NCBI RefSeq assembly: GCF_048751585.1 | Contig: NZ_JAZHOB010000005.1 | Span: 124,001-188,000 of the forward strand | DNA length: 64,000 nucleotides | Direction: 5' to 3' | Source of the DNA: G025836975 sp048751585 | GTDB lineage: Bacteria; Pseudomonadota; Gammaproteobacteria; Burkholderiales; Burkholderiaceae_B | Shown: positions 8,519 to 16,436 of the stretch, piece by piece | Position numbering within the stretch: the stretch's first letter is position 1 | How the letters are laid out: each line of letters starts with the position of its first letter | Position numbers and translations under genes: made by a program | The notes under the pieces: generated by a model | Databases searched by the model: none | What the model saw: only the letters and a program-made list of their open reading frames with translations | Told to the model about the DNA's origin: nothing

Positions 8519-9340
8519 ATGGATGCCCAAGGCATTGCACCCTTCGAACTCTACGCCATCCGATATGCACGCCATAGCGGCCGGAAGGCCCATGACAACT
8601 ATATCGGCGCCGTGGACTTCCACGACGCCGAGTCGGATCTCGAGTATTACGTGTGGGTGGCCCGGCGCAACAGCGAGGTATACGTCATCGATACCGGCTT
8701 CGAAGAGCGATCGGCGCTGGAACGCGGGCGCGAGTTGCTCATATCCGTCAAAGACGGCCTGGCTCTTGTGGGCGTGGCCGCCGAAAGCGTCGAGCACGTC
8801 ATCCTTACCCATTTGCATTACGACCACGCCGGCACGCTGGACCAGTTCCCCAAAGCCAGGTTCCATATCCAGGATGCGGAGCCCGCCTATGCCACCGGCC
8901 GATGCATGTGCCATTCCGCCTTGCGCCAACCCTTCAATGTGGAAGACATTGTCAGTTTCGTGCGCAAGCTATACGGCGGGCAGGTGGAGTTCCATCGCGG
9001 CGACACTGAATTGGCGCCAGGCTTGACACTGCACCTGATCGGGGGCCATACGGCCGGCCTCCAGGTCGTCAGGGTCTGGACCAAGCGCGGGTGGGTGGTC
9101 ATCGCTTCCGACGCCACTCATCTGTATGGCAACATCGAACGCCAGATTCCCTTTCCGGCCGTCTATAACGTGGGCGACATGCTGGAAGGCCATAAGCGGG
9201 TGCGCAGTCTGGCCGATTCGTCGCGGCACATTATTCCCGGGCATGACCCCCAGGTCATGCAGCGCTACCCCGCCCTGTCGCCCCAGACCGCGGGGAAGGT
9301 GGTCCGGCTGGATGTGGCGCCCAACAACCCCGCCGAGTAA
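8519..9340 (+). CDS. Metallo-beta-lactamase-fold hydrolase, N-acyl homoserine lactonase-like
   Basis: The 273-residue enzyme carries the zinc-binding motif HLHYDHAG with His98, His100, Asp102 and His103, a further His in GGHTAGLQ, the bridging Asp in IASDATHLY, and the late His in PGHDPQV. This set defines the dinuclear-zinc lactonase branch that includes AHL lactonases. No signal peptide is seen, so it acts in the cytoplasm. GGAG at 8507-8510 fixes the start at 8519. Neighbours are an SDR and a HIBADH-like dehydrogenase, so hydrolysis of a catabolic lactone is at least as likely as quorum quenching. No luxI or luxR gene is present in the window. Confidence 0.85.
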   Translation: MDAQGIAPFELYAIRYARHSGRKAHDNYIGAVDFHDAESDLEYYVWVARRNSEVYVIDTGFEERSALERGRELLISVKDGLALVGVAAESVEHVILTHLHYDHAGTLDQFPKARFHIQDAEPAYATGRCMCHSALRQPFNVEDIVSFVRKLYGGQVEFHRGDTELAPGLTLHLIGGHTAGLQVVRVWTKRGWVVIASDATHLYGNIERQIPFPAVYNVGDMLEGHKRVRSLADSSRHIIPGHDPQVMQRYPALSPQTAGKVVRLDVAPNNPAE

Positions 9341-9366
9341 ACAGGCGCCTGACTATCCATTCCTCC

Positions 9367-10152
9367 ATGATGCTAGAAAACAAATGCGCCTTGATAACCG
9401 GGTCCATCCGCGGCCTGGGATATGCCATCGCCGAAGACCTTGCCATGGCCGGCTGCGATATCGTGCTGCATGGACTGGAACCGGAGGATCTTGCCGCCGA
9501 TGCCGCCGACAGGCTGCGCCGGACATCGGGGCGCGATGTGCTGCTCAGCCGCGCCGACCTTGCGCGAGTCGACCAGATCGAAGAGTTGATGGCCGCGGCC
9601 CAGCGGCAGTTCGGCCGTGTCGATATCGTCGTCAACAACGCCGTGGTCAGGCACTTCTCTCCGGCCGAAGAACTGCCCGCCGTGCATTGGGACGAGTCCA
9701 TCGCCGTGAATCTGTCCGCCGCCTTCCACACCTGCCGGCTGGCCATACCGGGGATGCGCAAGCGCGCCTGGGGCCGCATCATAAACATGTCCTCCGTCTA
9801 CGGCTCGTCGGCCGCGGCCAACCGCGTGGGCTACGTCACGACAAAGACCGGGCTTATCGGCATGACCCGCGCCATTGCGCTGGAAACAGCGACCAGCGGC
9901 ATCACCTGCAATGCGGTATGTCCCGGCACGGTCCCTACACCAGCCATCCTGGAACGCATCGCGGACATCGCGGCCAAGGCCGGCGTATCGCAAGAGCGGG
10001 CCACCCATGACTACCTGGCCGAGCGCCAGCCCACCGGCAGGTTTGTCGCGATGCAAAGCGTCGCCGCCATGGTTCGTTTCCTGTGCAGCGAGGCGGGCCG
10101 GGACATCACCGGCTCGGTCCTGCCCATAGACGGCGGCTGGACGGCTGCATGA
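9367..10152 (+). CDS. SDR family oxidoreductase
   Basis: The 261-residue protein is a classical short-chain dehydrogenase: cofactor motif TGSIRGLG at residues 12-19, the NNAV segment of the fourth strand, catalytic Ser in NMSSVYGSS and the YVTTK active-site Tyr-Lys pair, and the C-terminal TGSVLPIDGGW. It starts 26 bases after the lactonase gene and no strong ribosome site is seen, so translational reinitiation from the upstream gene is possible. It likely oxidises a hydroxy acid or alcohol made after lactone opening. ATG 9370 is an alternative start. Confidence 0.85.
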   Translation: MMLENKCALITGSIRGLGYAIAEDLAMAGCDIVLHGLEPEDLAADAADRLRRTSGRDVLLSRADLARVDQIEELMAAAQRQFGRVDIVVNNAVVRHFSPAEELPAVHWDESIAVNLSAAFHTCRLAIPGMRKRAWGRIINMSSVYGSSAAANRVGYVTTKTGLIGMTRAIALETATSGITCNAVCPGTVPTPAILERIADIAAKAGVSQERATHDYLAERQPTGRFVAMQSVAAMVRFLCSEAGRDITGSVLPIDGGWTAA

Positions 10153-10200
10153 TTCCCATTTTGACTATCAACAATCGAATCGAAAAAGCAAGGAGCAAGC

Positions 10201-11121
10201 ATGAGTGAAGCCGCAAACAAGCGCTTGGGTTTCGTGGGTCTGGGACGAATGGGCGGACCCATCGCCGGCCGCCTGATCGACGCGGGATACGAACTGGTCA
10301 TCTGCGACGCCAACCAGGACGCGCTGACCCCACTGTTGAACAAGGGCGCCATCCGCGCGGACTCTCCCAAGGCCGTAGCGGATCAGGCGTCCGTCGTCCT
10401 GATTTCCCTGCCCACCCCCGATGTGGTGGCACTGGTTGGGCTGGGGGAAAACGGCTTGGTCCAGGGCGCCGCCGTGCGCACGGTCATCGACCTGTCCACC
10501 ACCGGCCCAGGCGTGGCAAAGAAACTGGCGCAAGGCCTGGCCGATCGCTCCATAGCCACCATAGACTGCCCGGTCAGCGGCGGCGTGGCGGGGGCGACAA
10601 AAGGCACGCTGGCCTTGATGGTGGCCGGCGACAAGGATCGCGTCCAGGAGGTCAAGCCCATACTGGATCATCTGGGCAAGCAGATCTATGTCGGCGCCGA
10701 ACCCGGCATGGCGCAGACCCTGAAAGTCATCAACAATCTGGTTTCCGTCACTGCCCTGGTTGTCACGTCCGAAGCGCTGGTCATGGGCACCAAGGCAGGC
10801 CTGGACGCCGACATCATGACCCAAGTGATCAATGCCGGATCGGGCCGATCCAATGCCTCTGAAGTGAAGATTCCCAATTTTGTCCTGTCGCGCAGCTTCG
10901 ACTTCGGTTTCTCTGTCGGCCTGTCGGCCAAGGACGTGCGCCTGTGCATGGAAGAGGCGGACAGCTTGGGCATACCCATGCCTGTCGCGCAATCCGTGCG
11001 GGCCTTCCTGAACTCCGCCGCCGAGAAGCTGGGCTACCAGGCCGACATGACCGAAATGATCCGCGTGATCGAGGACCAAGTGGGCGTCGAAGTCCGCGGC
11101 AAGGCGGCCGGACCGGCATGA
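10201..11121 (+). CDS. NAD(P)-dependent oxidoreductase, 3-hydroxyisobutyrate dehydrogenase family
   Basis: The 306-residue protein shows GFVGLGRMGGPIAG at its N terminus, DCPVSGGVAGA in the substrate-binding loop, and the catalytic-lysine segment AQTLKVINNLV. A strong AAGGAG site precedes the ATG by seven bases. It overlaps the next SDR gene by four bases (ATGA), so the two are co-translated. It is the second member of this family in the first 12 kb (the other is at 1384-2298), and the two copies differ clearly, so they probably serve different steps or substrates. Confidence 0.87.
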   Translation: MSEAANKRLGFVGLGRMGGPIAGRLIDAGYELVICDANQDALTPLLNKGAIRADSPKAVADQASVVLISLPTPDVVALVGLGENGLVQGAAVRTVIDLSTTGPGVAKKLAQGLADRSIATIDCPVSGGVAGATKGTLALMVAGDKDRVQEVKPILDHLGKQIYVGAEPGMAQTLKVINNLVSVTALVVTSEALVMGTKAGLDADIMTQVINAGSGRSNASEVKIPNFVLSRSFDFGFSVGLSAKDVRLCMEEADSLGIPMPVAQSVRAFLNSAAEKLGYQADMTEMIRVIEDQVGVEVRGKAAGPA

Positions 11122-11909
11122 CGGATCGCCGAACCGCCGTCATCACAGGCGGCGCCGGCGGCATCGGCCTATCGTGCGCGATTCGTTTTGCAAGCGAGGG
11201 ATGTTCAATCGCCGTCCTGGATGTCGATGAACGCAAGGGCAAAGACGCGGTACGGCAAATCGCCCGTCAAGGGGTGCCCGCCAGCTTCTATCCCTGCGAT
11301 GTGGCCGACCGTGCCGAAGTCCTGAAAGTCGCCGCCACCGTACAGCGTGAAATGGGCCCGGCGGACATCCTGGTGACTTCCGCCGCGCTGATCCCCAACA
11401 CGGAATCCATACTGGATATGGACATGGACCTTCACGATCGCATGTGGCAGGTCAACTACCATGGCACCTTGCACGCCTGCATCGCCTTTGGGCGCCAAAT
11501 GCGCGAGCAGGGCCGGGGCGCGATCGTGACCTTGGGGTCCATCAATAGTCTTTTGCCGCTGCCGCTGCCCGCCTACAACCCGGGGAAGGCGGCCATTCAG
11601 CGTTTGACGCAACTGCTTGCCGTGGAGCTTGGGCGCCATGGGATCCGCGTAAACTCGGTGGCTCCCACTTATGTGCTGACCGAGGGCTTGCAAGAGAAAA
11701 TCGACGCGGGCCAGCGGGATCCGGACAAGATCATGGGCGTGCATGCCCTGGATGCGCTGCCGGACGGCGACGATATCTCGCAAGCTGTTTCTTTCTTATG
11801 CTCCGAATCCGCCTCGAAGATTACGGGCGTGCTGCTTCCGGTGGATTCCGGGTGGGCCGCCGCCGTCAGCTATAAAACCTATGCCGGCGGCGTTCCCTGG
11901 AGCATCTAG
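11118..11909 (+). CDS. SDR family oxidoreductase
   Basis: The 263-residue enzyme begins at ATG 11118, which overlaps the stop of the preceding gene as ATGA. A longer in-frame extension to 10944 lies wholly inside that gene and is rejected. The cofactor motif is TGGAGGIG; the fourth-strand NNAG is replaced by TSAA; the active site has Ser in LGSINS and the YNPGK Tyr-Lys pair, and the C terminus keeps TGVLLPVDSGW. It closes the lactonase-SDR-HIBADH-SDR run and converges with a Bug gene 2 bases away. Confidence 0.87.
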   Translation: MTDRRTAVITGGAGGIGLSCAIRFASEGCSIAVLDVDERKGKDAVRQIARQGVPASFYPCDVADRAEVLKVAATVQREMGPADILVTSAALIPNTESILDMDMDLHDRMWQVNYHGTLHACIAFGRQMREQGRGAIVTLGSINSLLPLPLPAYNPGKAAIQRLTQLLAVELGRHGIRVNSVAPTYVLTEGLQEKIDAGQRDPDKIMGVHALDALPDGDDISQAVSFLCSESASKITGVLLPVDSGWAAAVSYKTYAGGVPWSI

Positions 11910-11911
11910 GC

Positions 11912-12889
11912 TTATTTGCTTTTCTCGGTGAACACCGAGGGCGCCGCCGCGTCGATGATCTTCTGGTCTTGCGCCAGCTGCTTGGCAAATTCTTCCGGCG
12001 AACTGCCCACCGGCGACAGCAGCAAGGGCTTCAGCACCTTTACCACTTCGGGCGCATTGGCCGCCTTGTGGAAGCCATCGGCGATTTTCTTCTTGACATC
12101 CTCCGGCGTTCCGGCCGGTGCGAATACCCCGTACCAGTTATTGCTGAATTTCACGTCGCTCATGCCGGCTTCCGCATAGGTGGGCACATCGGGAAGTTCC
12201 GGAAGGCGCTTGGCGGCGCTGACGGCAAGTATCCGAAGGTCTCCGGATTTATGGGCCGACAGTACCGAGGATGTGCCGGTAACCAGCGAGGTAACGTGCC
12301 CGCCGATGACATCGCTGACCGCCGCCGACGTGCCGGCGTAGCGCACATTGGTCACCTTGTCGTTCAAGCCCAGGGAGGACATCAGGCCGGTCCCCACCAT
12401 CAGCGTGAACGGCTCGCCGCTGGCCCAACTGCAGTTGTTCGCCTCGTTGGAGCAATGGCGCTTATAGTCCGCCACCGTCTTGATGTCGGTTTTGCCCTTC
12501 ACCACGATCGCGGTCGGACCTGTCGCCATCATGGTCACGGGCGTCAGTTGAGTCAGCGGATCGACCTTGATGGATTTGTTGGTGTGCTTGAGCATGGCAA
12601 TGGCTGGAATGGACACCAGAAGGGTATAGCCGTCCGGCTTGGCCCTGATCGTTTCATTGGTGGCGATCAGGCCATCCGCCCCCGGCTTGTTCTCGACGAC
12701 GACGGTTTTTCCCCATTCTTGGGACAGGTAGCGGGCCATGGCGCGTGACACATTGTCGCTGCCGCCGCCGGGCGAATACGGCACGATGATCACAACATTC
12801 TTTTCCGGAAACTTGCTCGCATCGGCTTGCGCGTTCGCTCCCATTGCCAAGGCAATGCCCAGCCCCAGGGCCAGTTTTGATAACTTCAT
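11912..12889 (-). CDS. Bug (TctC) family tripartite tricarboxylate transporter substrate-binding protein
   Basis: The 325-residue protein has a signal peptide of about 22 residues ending ANAQA and the Bug hallmarks: PYSPGGGSDNVSR near the mature N terminus, VENKPGADG, KPDGYTLL and PDVPTYAEAG. Two cysteines lie close together in the first lobe (HCSNEANNC), unusual for the family and able to form a periplasmic disulfide loop. AGGAG precedes the ATG. It follows the isocitrate-lyase-family gene on the same strand after 48 bases, so both may be co-transcribed. No TctA or TctB gene accompanies it. The ligand should be a carboxylate, but its identity is not visible. Confidence 0.9.
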   Translation of the reverse strand: MKLSKLALGLGIALAMGANAQADASKFPEKNVVIIVPYSPGGGSDNVSRAMARYLSQEWGKTVVVENKPGADGLIATNETIRAKPDGYTLLVSIPAIAMLKHTNKSIKVDPLTQLTPVTMMATGPTAIVVKGKTDIKTVADYKRHCSNEANNCSWASGEPFTLMVGTGLMSSLGLNDKVTNVRYAGTSAAVSDVIGGHVTSLVTGTSSVLSAHKSGDLRILAVSAAKRLPELPDVPTYAEAGMSDVKFSNNWYGVFAPAGTPEDVKKKIADGFHKAANAPEVVKVLKPLLLSPVGSSPEEFAKQLAQDQKIIDAAAPSVFTEKSK

Positions 12890-12937
12890 TTGTCTCTCCT
12901 GTTTTATACGGTATCGTTGATGAAATAGGTCGACGCC

Positions 12938-13819
12938 TTAATCGGCGCCGGCGAACTTGCGTTCAATCGCCACGGACTCATCCAGGCCCACGAACCGGTT
13001 GAAATCCTGAAACGAAGTGATCTGATCGGCAATGGCGTTCGTGGAGCAGCCCTTCTGCATAAAGGTCTCCATCATTTCCTTCACCGCCTTATGCATGGCG
13101 AACATGGGCTCTATCGGGCAGATCGCAAACGAGAAGCCCAGCTCGTGCACCTCGTCCAGCGATAGAAACGGCGTCTTGCCGGACCGTGCCATATTGAAGA
13201 GTATGGGCTTTCCCAAAGGCTTCAGCCGGCGCCCGATCTCCCGCAGTTGATCCATGCTTTCCGGGGCATCCACGTAAAGTCCGTCGGCCCCCTCTTGCGC
13301 ATACGCCTCCAGCCGGTCCAGCGCATCGTCCAGGCCGTTCACGGCCACCGCATCGGTACGGGCCACGATGAAAAAGTTCGGATCGCGCCGCGCCTCCAGC
13401 ATGGCGCGCAGCTTCAGCCGCATCTCCAGTTTGGAGATCAGTTGCTTTCCGGCGAAGTGTCCACATTTTTTAGGCAAGGCCTGGTCTTCAAGGTGCAGAC
13501 AGGAAGCGCCCGCCTCTTCCCAGAGTTCCATCGTTCTTTGCACATCCAGGATGCCGCCATAGCCGGTGTCGGCATCGGCGAAAACAGGAACCGTCGAGGC
13601 CCGGCAGATGCGACGGATGTGATCGAACATCTCTGTCTGCGTCAGCAGGCCGATGTCCGCCTTGCCCAAAAGGATGGCGGAAGCGGCAAATCCGCTGACG
13701 AAGAGGGCAGGCGCCCCAGCCTGCTCGGCAAGCTTGGCCGACACCGCGTCATGCGCGCCCATGCAGACGAAGGGGCCTTTTTTGAAAAGTTCGCGGAATG
13801 CGGCCGAGCGTGGGTTCAT
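12938..13819 (-). CDS. Isocitrate lyase/PEP mutase family lyase (2-methylisocitrate lyase or oxaloacetate decarboxylase-like)
   Basis: The 293-residue TIM-barrel protein has DADTGYG at residues 82-88 (Mg2+ site) and EDQALPKKCGH at 111-121, whose KKCGH loop carries the catalytic cysteine of true lyases such as 2-methylisocitrate lyase (PrpB). PEP mutase and most oxaloacetate decarboxylases lack that cysteine, so C-C bond cleavage is favoured. An AAGGAG site precedes the ATG. It lies upstream of a Bug gene and could cleave the product of the PrpD-like enzyme encoded at 2861. A full methylcitrate operon (prpC, acnD) is not present, so the substrate may be a related acid. Confidence 0.85.
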   Translation of the reverse strand: MNPRSAAFRELFKKGPFVCMGAHDAVSAKLAEQAGAPALFVSGFAASAILLGKADIGLLTQTEMFDHIRRICRASTVPVFADADTGYGGILDVQRTMELWEEAGASCLHLEDQALPKKCGHFAGKQLISKLEMRLKLRAMLEARRDPNFFIVARTDAVAVNGLDDALDRLEAYAQEGADGLYVDAPESMDQLREIGRRLKPLGKPILFNMARSGKTPFLSLDEVHELGFSFAICPIEPMFAMHKAVKEMMETFMQKGCSTNAIADQITSFQDFNRFVGLDESVAIERKFAGAD

Positions 13820-13889
13820 GCTGTCTCCTTTATTGTCGATGCCCTTGCGTTACAGGATCAGAACATCAAACCAAGAACACAAGCAGTCA

Positions 13890-13910
13890 ATAATACAATC
13901 CTATAGTATT
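13890..13910. promoter_or_regulatory. Candidate operator upstream of the isocitrate-lyase-family gene
   Basis: AATAC (13892-13896) and GTATT (13906-13910) form an inverted repeat around nine AT-rich bases. The left half read on the minus strand is attgtattat, an exact ten-base match to 6386-6395 in the TRAP promoter. It sits about 70 bases upstream of the ATG at 13819, a position suited to repression. Confidence 0.4.
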
Positions 13911-13954
13911 CAAAAAAAGAACGCAAGCTGGTCGGCAGTGCCGCGCCGGGAATG

Positions 13955-13992
13955 TAGAAAAAAGAGAGGCCGCATCCCCACGGGGAGCGGCC
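13955..13992 (-). terminator. Rho-independent terminator of the Bug/M20 deacylase operon
   Basis: On the minus strand a strong stem (ggccgc at 13968-13973 with gcggcc at 13987-13992, extended by cccc/gggg inside) is followed by a run of six U residues (A at 13958-13963). It lies about 90 bases beyond the stop codon at 14082 and insulates that operon from the isocitrate-lyase-family gene. Confidence 0.8.
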
Positions 13993-14081
13993 CAATAATG
14001 CAAAAGTGTCGGTCTTGTGGACGAGTTGTCGTCCTTAGCCACAACGAAAGAAAAGATACCGTGCCGGAACCAGCGCCGGCT

Positions 14082-15089
14082 TCAATTCACGGACGCTCCG
14101 GAATCAAGCACATACTGCTTCCAGATCGGGACTTCCTTTTCGACAAAATCCCGGAATGCCTGTAGCGACGGCGCCGGCTCGACGATCAGGCCCTGGCCTT
14201 CGAGCTTCTTGACAGTTTCAGGATCCGCCAGCACTTTGCTTATCGCCGAAAACAAAACTTGCTGGTCCTCCGCCGGAATGCCCGCCGGCCCCCATATCCC
14301 GAACCAGCCCTGCACTCCCAGGCCAGGCAAGCCGGATTCTGCCATGCCTGGCACATCCGGCATGACGCTGTAGCGCTCCGGCCAGGTGACCGCCAGCGCG
14401 GTCAGCTTGCCGTTGGCCACTTGAGGCATGACTACGGGAGGCGTGCCGACGATAAGCTCCACGTCGCCGCTCATCACGGCGACGACCGCGGGCGAGCCGC
14501 CCCGAAAGGGAATGTGCGTGATATCGATACCTGCGGCGCGCTTGAACGTTTCCGCCGATATATGGGCCGGGGTGCCATTCCCTCCGGTGGCGTAGTTCAA
14601 GGTCCCCGGCGCCTTGCGGGCCCGCTCTATGAGCTCAGCCAAGGTCTTGATTCCGGTTTGCTTGTTTGCAGCAATGACGGAAGGAATGTTGGCGATGCGC
14701 GCAATCGCGGTGAAATCGCTGATTGGGTCGTAGGTCGTGTCCTTATAAAGAGCCGGATTGATGCCATGGCTGAAGTTTCCTCCAACCATCAGCGTATAGC
14801 CGTCGCCCTTGGTCTTGGCCAACGTCCGGGTGGCGATATTTCCCCCGGCTCCACCCTGGTTCACGACAACAACCGGCTGATCAAGGACTTTGCTCATGCC
14901 ATCGGCCATGACCCTGGCCACGAAGTCGGTGGAGCCTCCGGGCGGCGAACCCGCCACCAACTCGATGGAGCGCTCTGGAAATTTCGCCCATGATGGCATT
15001 GCCACGGAAAGCGCCATCAGCGCCAGGAAGGTTGGACCAAGCAGCACAAGTGATTTCTTATTTTTTCGACGACCGGTTGAATGTCGCAT
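14082..15089 (-). CDS. Bug (TctC) family substrate-binding protein
   Basis: The 335-residue protein has a basic N terminus (RHSTGRRKNKK) before the hydrophobic signal core, with cleavage expected after SWA near residue 35. Mature-part Bug motifs are GSPPGGSTDFVAR, VNQGGAGGNIATR, GDGYTLMV and PDVPGMAESG. AAGGAG precedes the ATG. It is the last gene before a strong terminator and follows the M20 deacylase gene after 41 bases, so it probably brings in the substrate of that enzyme or of the divergent PLP enzyme. Confidence 0.9.
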   Translation of the reverse strand: MRHSTGRRKNKKSLVLLGPTFLALMALSVAMPSWAKFPERSIELVAGSPPGGSTDFVARVMADGMSKVLDQPVVVVNQGGAGGNIATRTLAKTKGDGYTLMVGGNFSHGINPALYKDTTYDPISDFTAIARIANIPSVIAANKQTGIKTLAELIERARKAPGTLNYATGGNGTPAHISAETFKRAAGIDITHIPFRGGSPAVVAVMSGDVELIVGTPPVVMPQVANGKLTALAVTWPERYSVMPDVPGMAESGLPGLGVQGWFGIWGPAGIPAEDQQVLFSAISKVLADPETVKKLEGQGLIVEPAPSLQAFRDFVEKEVPIWKQYVLDSGASVN

Positions 15090-15130
15090 ATAACGCTCCT
15101 TTATCGTTACGCTGAAACAGCGTTGGATTC

Positions 15131-16246
15131 TTACTGACGCCCAAGCTGCAAAGCGATTTTTCTGAAGAGATGGGTGGAAAGATGCAGTTGTGGCAAATCG
15201 ATGTACTCCGTTGGCTTATGGGCATGATCGATATCGCCAGGGCCAAATACCAGGCAGGGAGCAAGCTTGGAGTATTCCGAGGCTTCCGTTCCCAATCCGG
15301 CTACCCTTGCGGTGGAACCTAGGATATCTTCCGCCTGCTTGACCAGCGGGTGATCCGCGGCAAGTTCCGGGGGTGGCGCTTCGGGCCGGACCTGGACTTT
15401 CAGGTTGTACCGGTTGGCCGCTTCCCGGACGCGGGTGATGACCATTTCAGGGTCGAAGGATTTGGAATATCGGAACTTGATATTGCAGGTCGCCAGCCCG
15501 ACCGTCATATTGGGGAATGCGCCGTAGTTGTCGATGACGAAGTTCAGGTCGCAGTACGGAGGGTCGTATTGCATGTCAAATAGCGCGGGATTGGTGCGCA
15601 AGTGCAGATGCAGCTCTCGCATTTCGTTAAGGAAGGGTACCAGTGCAATGTTGGCATTTACCCCGCGTCCCGTCGACGAGTGCGCCTGTATGCCTTGGGC
15701 ATGAACCGAGAAGGCCACGTCCACCCTGTGCCCGCGCAGTATCTCCAGCGCGGTGGGCTCCGCCACGATGAAGCACGCGGGAGTCAACTCCTTCAACGTC
15801 CGGCTGTTTGCCACCACCTCGCGGACGCCCTGCTTTCCGGCCTCTTCGTCAGAGGTCAGCACTATCATCGGCCGATCGGCCTCTGGCAGCGAATTGGACG
15901 CCACGATGAACGAGGCGATAGGCCCTTTCATATCGGACGACCCCAGGCCATAGAGCCGATTGCCCTCTATGGTGGCCTTGAACGGATCCCTAACCCATCC
16001 GGTGGAGGAAACGGTGTCCAGGTGGCCCGCGAAGGCAAGCCTGGACCGGCTGCCAGGATGGCGCGCGACCATGTTGCGCTTGGGCGTTCCCGCCGCATCC
16101 TTGTAATCGACATACTCCAGATCCCAGCCCTCAAGCGCGCCCGCAGCGGAATCGAATATCGGCTGGCTGGCCTTGTGGCTCTGCGAATCGATGGAGATGA
16201 ATTCACGCATCAGCTCTAGTGTTCTGTTTTGCTCATCTTGCGACAT
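15131..16246 (-). CDS. M20 family metallopeptidase, acetylornithine deacetylase-like
   Basis: The 371-residue enzyme shows FAGHLDTVS (first zinc ligand His and its Asp), GLGSSDMKGP (bridging Asp), TSDEEAGKQG (general-base Glu and metal Glu) and the late FGPGDIDHAHKPTEYI with the final His ligand. This is the ArgE/DapE/carboxypeptidase G2 fold, which hydrolyses N-acyl amino acids. The ATG at 16246 follows an AGGAAG site; a 28-residue extension to 16330 is AT-rich promoter sequence. It is divergent from an SHMT-like gene and followed by a Bug gene, which points to catabolism of an acylated amino acid rather than arginine synthesis. Confidence 0.87.
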   Translation of the reverse strand: MSQDEQNRTLELMREFISIDSQSHKASQPIFDSAAGALEGWDLEYVDYKDAAGTPKRNMVARHPGSRSRLAFAGHLDTVSSTGWVRDPFKATIEGNRLYGLGSSDMKGPIASFIVASNSLPEADRPMIVLTSDEEAGKQGVREVVANSRTLKELTPACFIVAEPTALEILRGHRVDVAFSVHAQGIQAHSSTGRGVNANIALVPFLNEMRELHLHLRTNPALFDMQYDPPYCDLNFVIDNYGAFPNMTVGLATCNIKFRYSKSFDPEMVITRVREAANRYNLKVQVRPEAPPPELAADHPLVKQAEDILGSTARVAGLGTEASEYSKLAPCLVFGPGDIDHAHKPTEYIDLPQLHLSTHLFRKIALQLGRQ

Positions 16247-16344
16247 CTTTTGTTTCTTCCTGTGGATCACTCGCTTATGCCAGAACGTGTCCTGGCGCCC
16301 TTCGGAGCTAATTATGAGGCGGTTCGCCAATTATGTATAACTTT

Positions 16345-16372
16345 AAAAATCGAACGTTCCGTTCTTATTTTT
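16345..16372. promoter_or_regulatory. Inverted-repeat operator between the divergent deacylase and PLP-enzyme genes
   Basis: The core gaacg-ttc-cgttc (16352-16364) is a perfect hyphenated palindrome, flanked by aaaaat (16345-16350) and attttt (16367-16372). With one bulged base the arms reach about 11 bases. The neighbouring LysR gene at 17701 is the likely binder. Confidence 0.5.
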
Positions 16373-16436
16373 GAAACACCAGGCCATTGCGTATTCAGGT
16401 ACATTCATAGCCACATCAACTCCAAGCCAGACAGCC

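Noticed and set aside
8519..9340. Quorum-sensing operon
   Set aside because: Only a lactonase-fold enzyme is present; no luxI, luxR or AHL-related gene is seen in the window.
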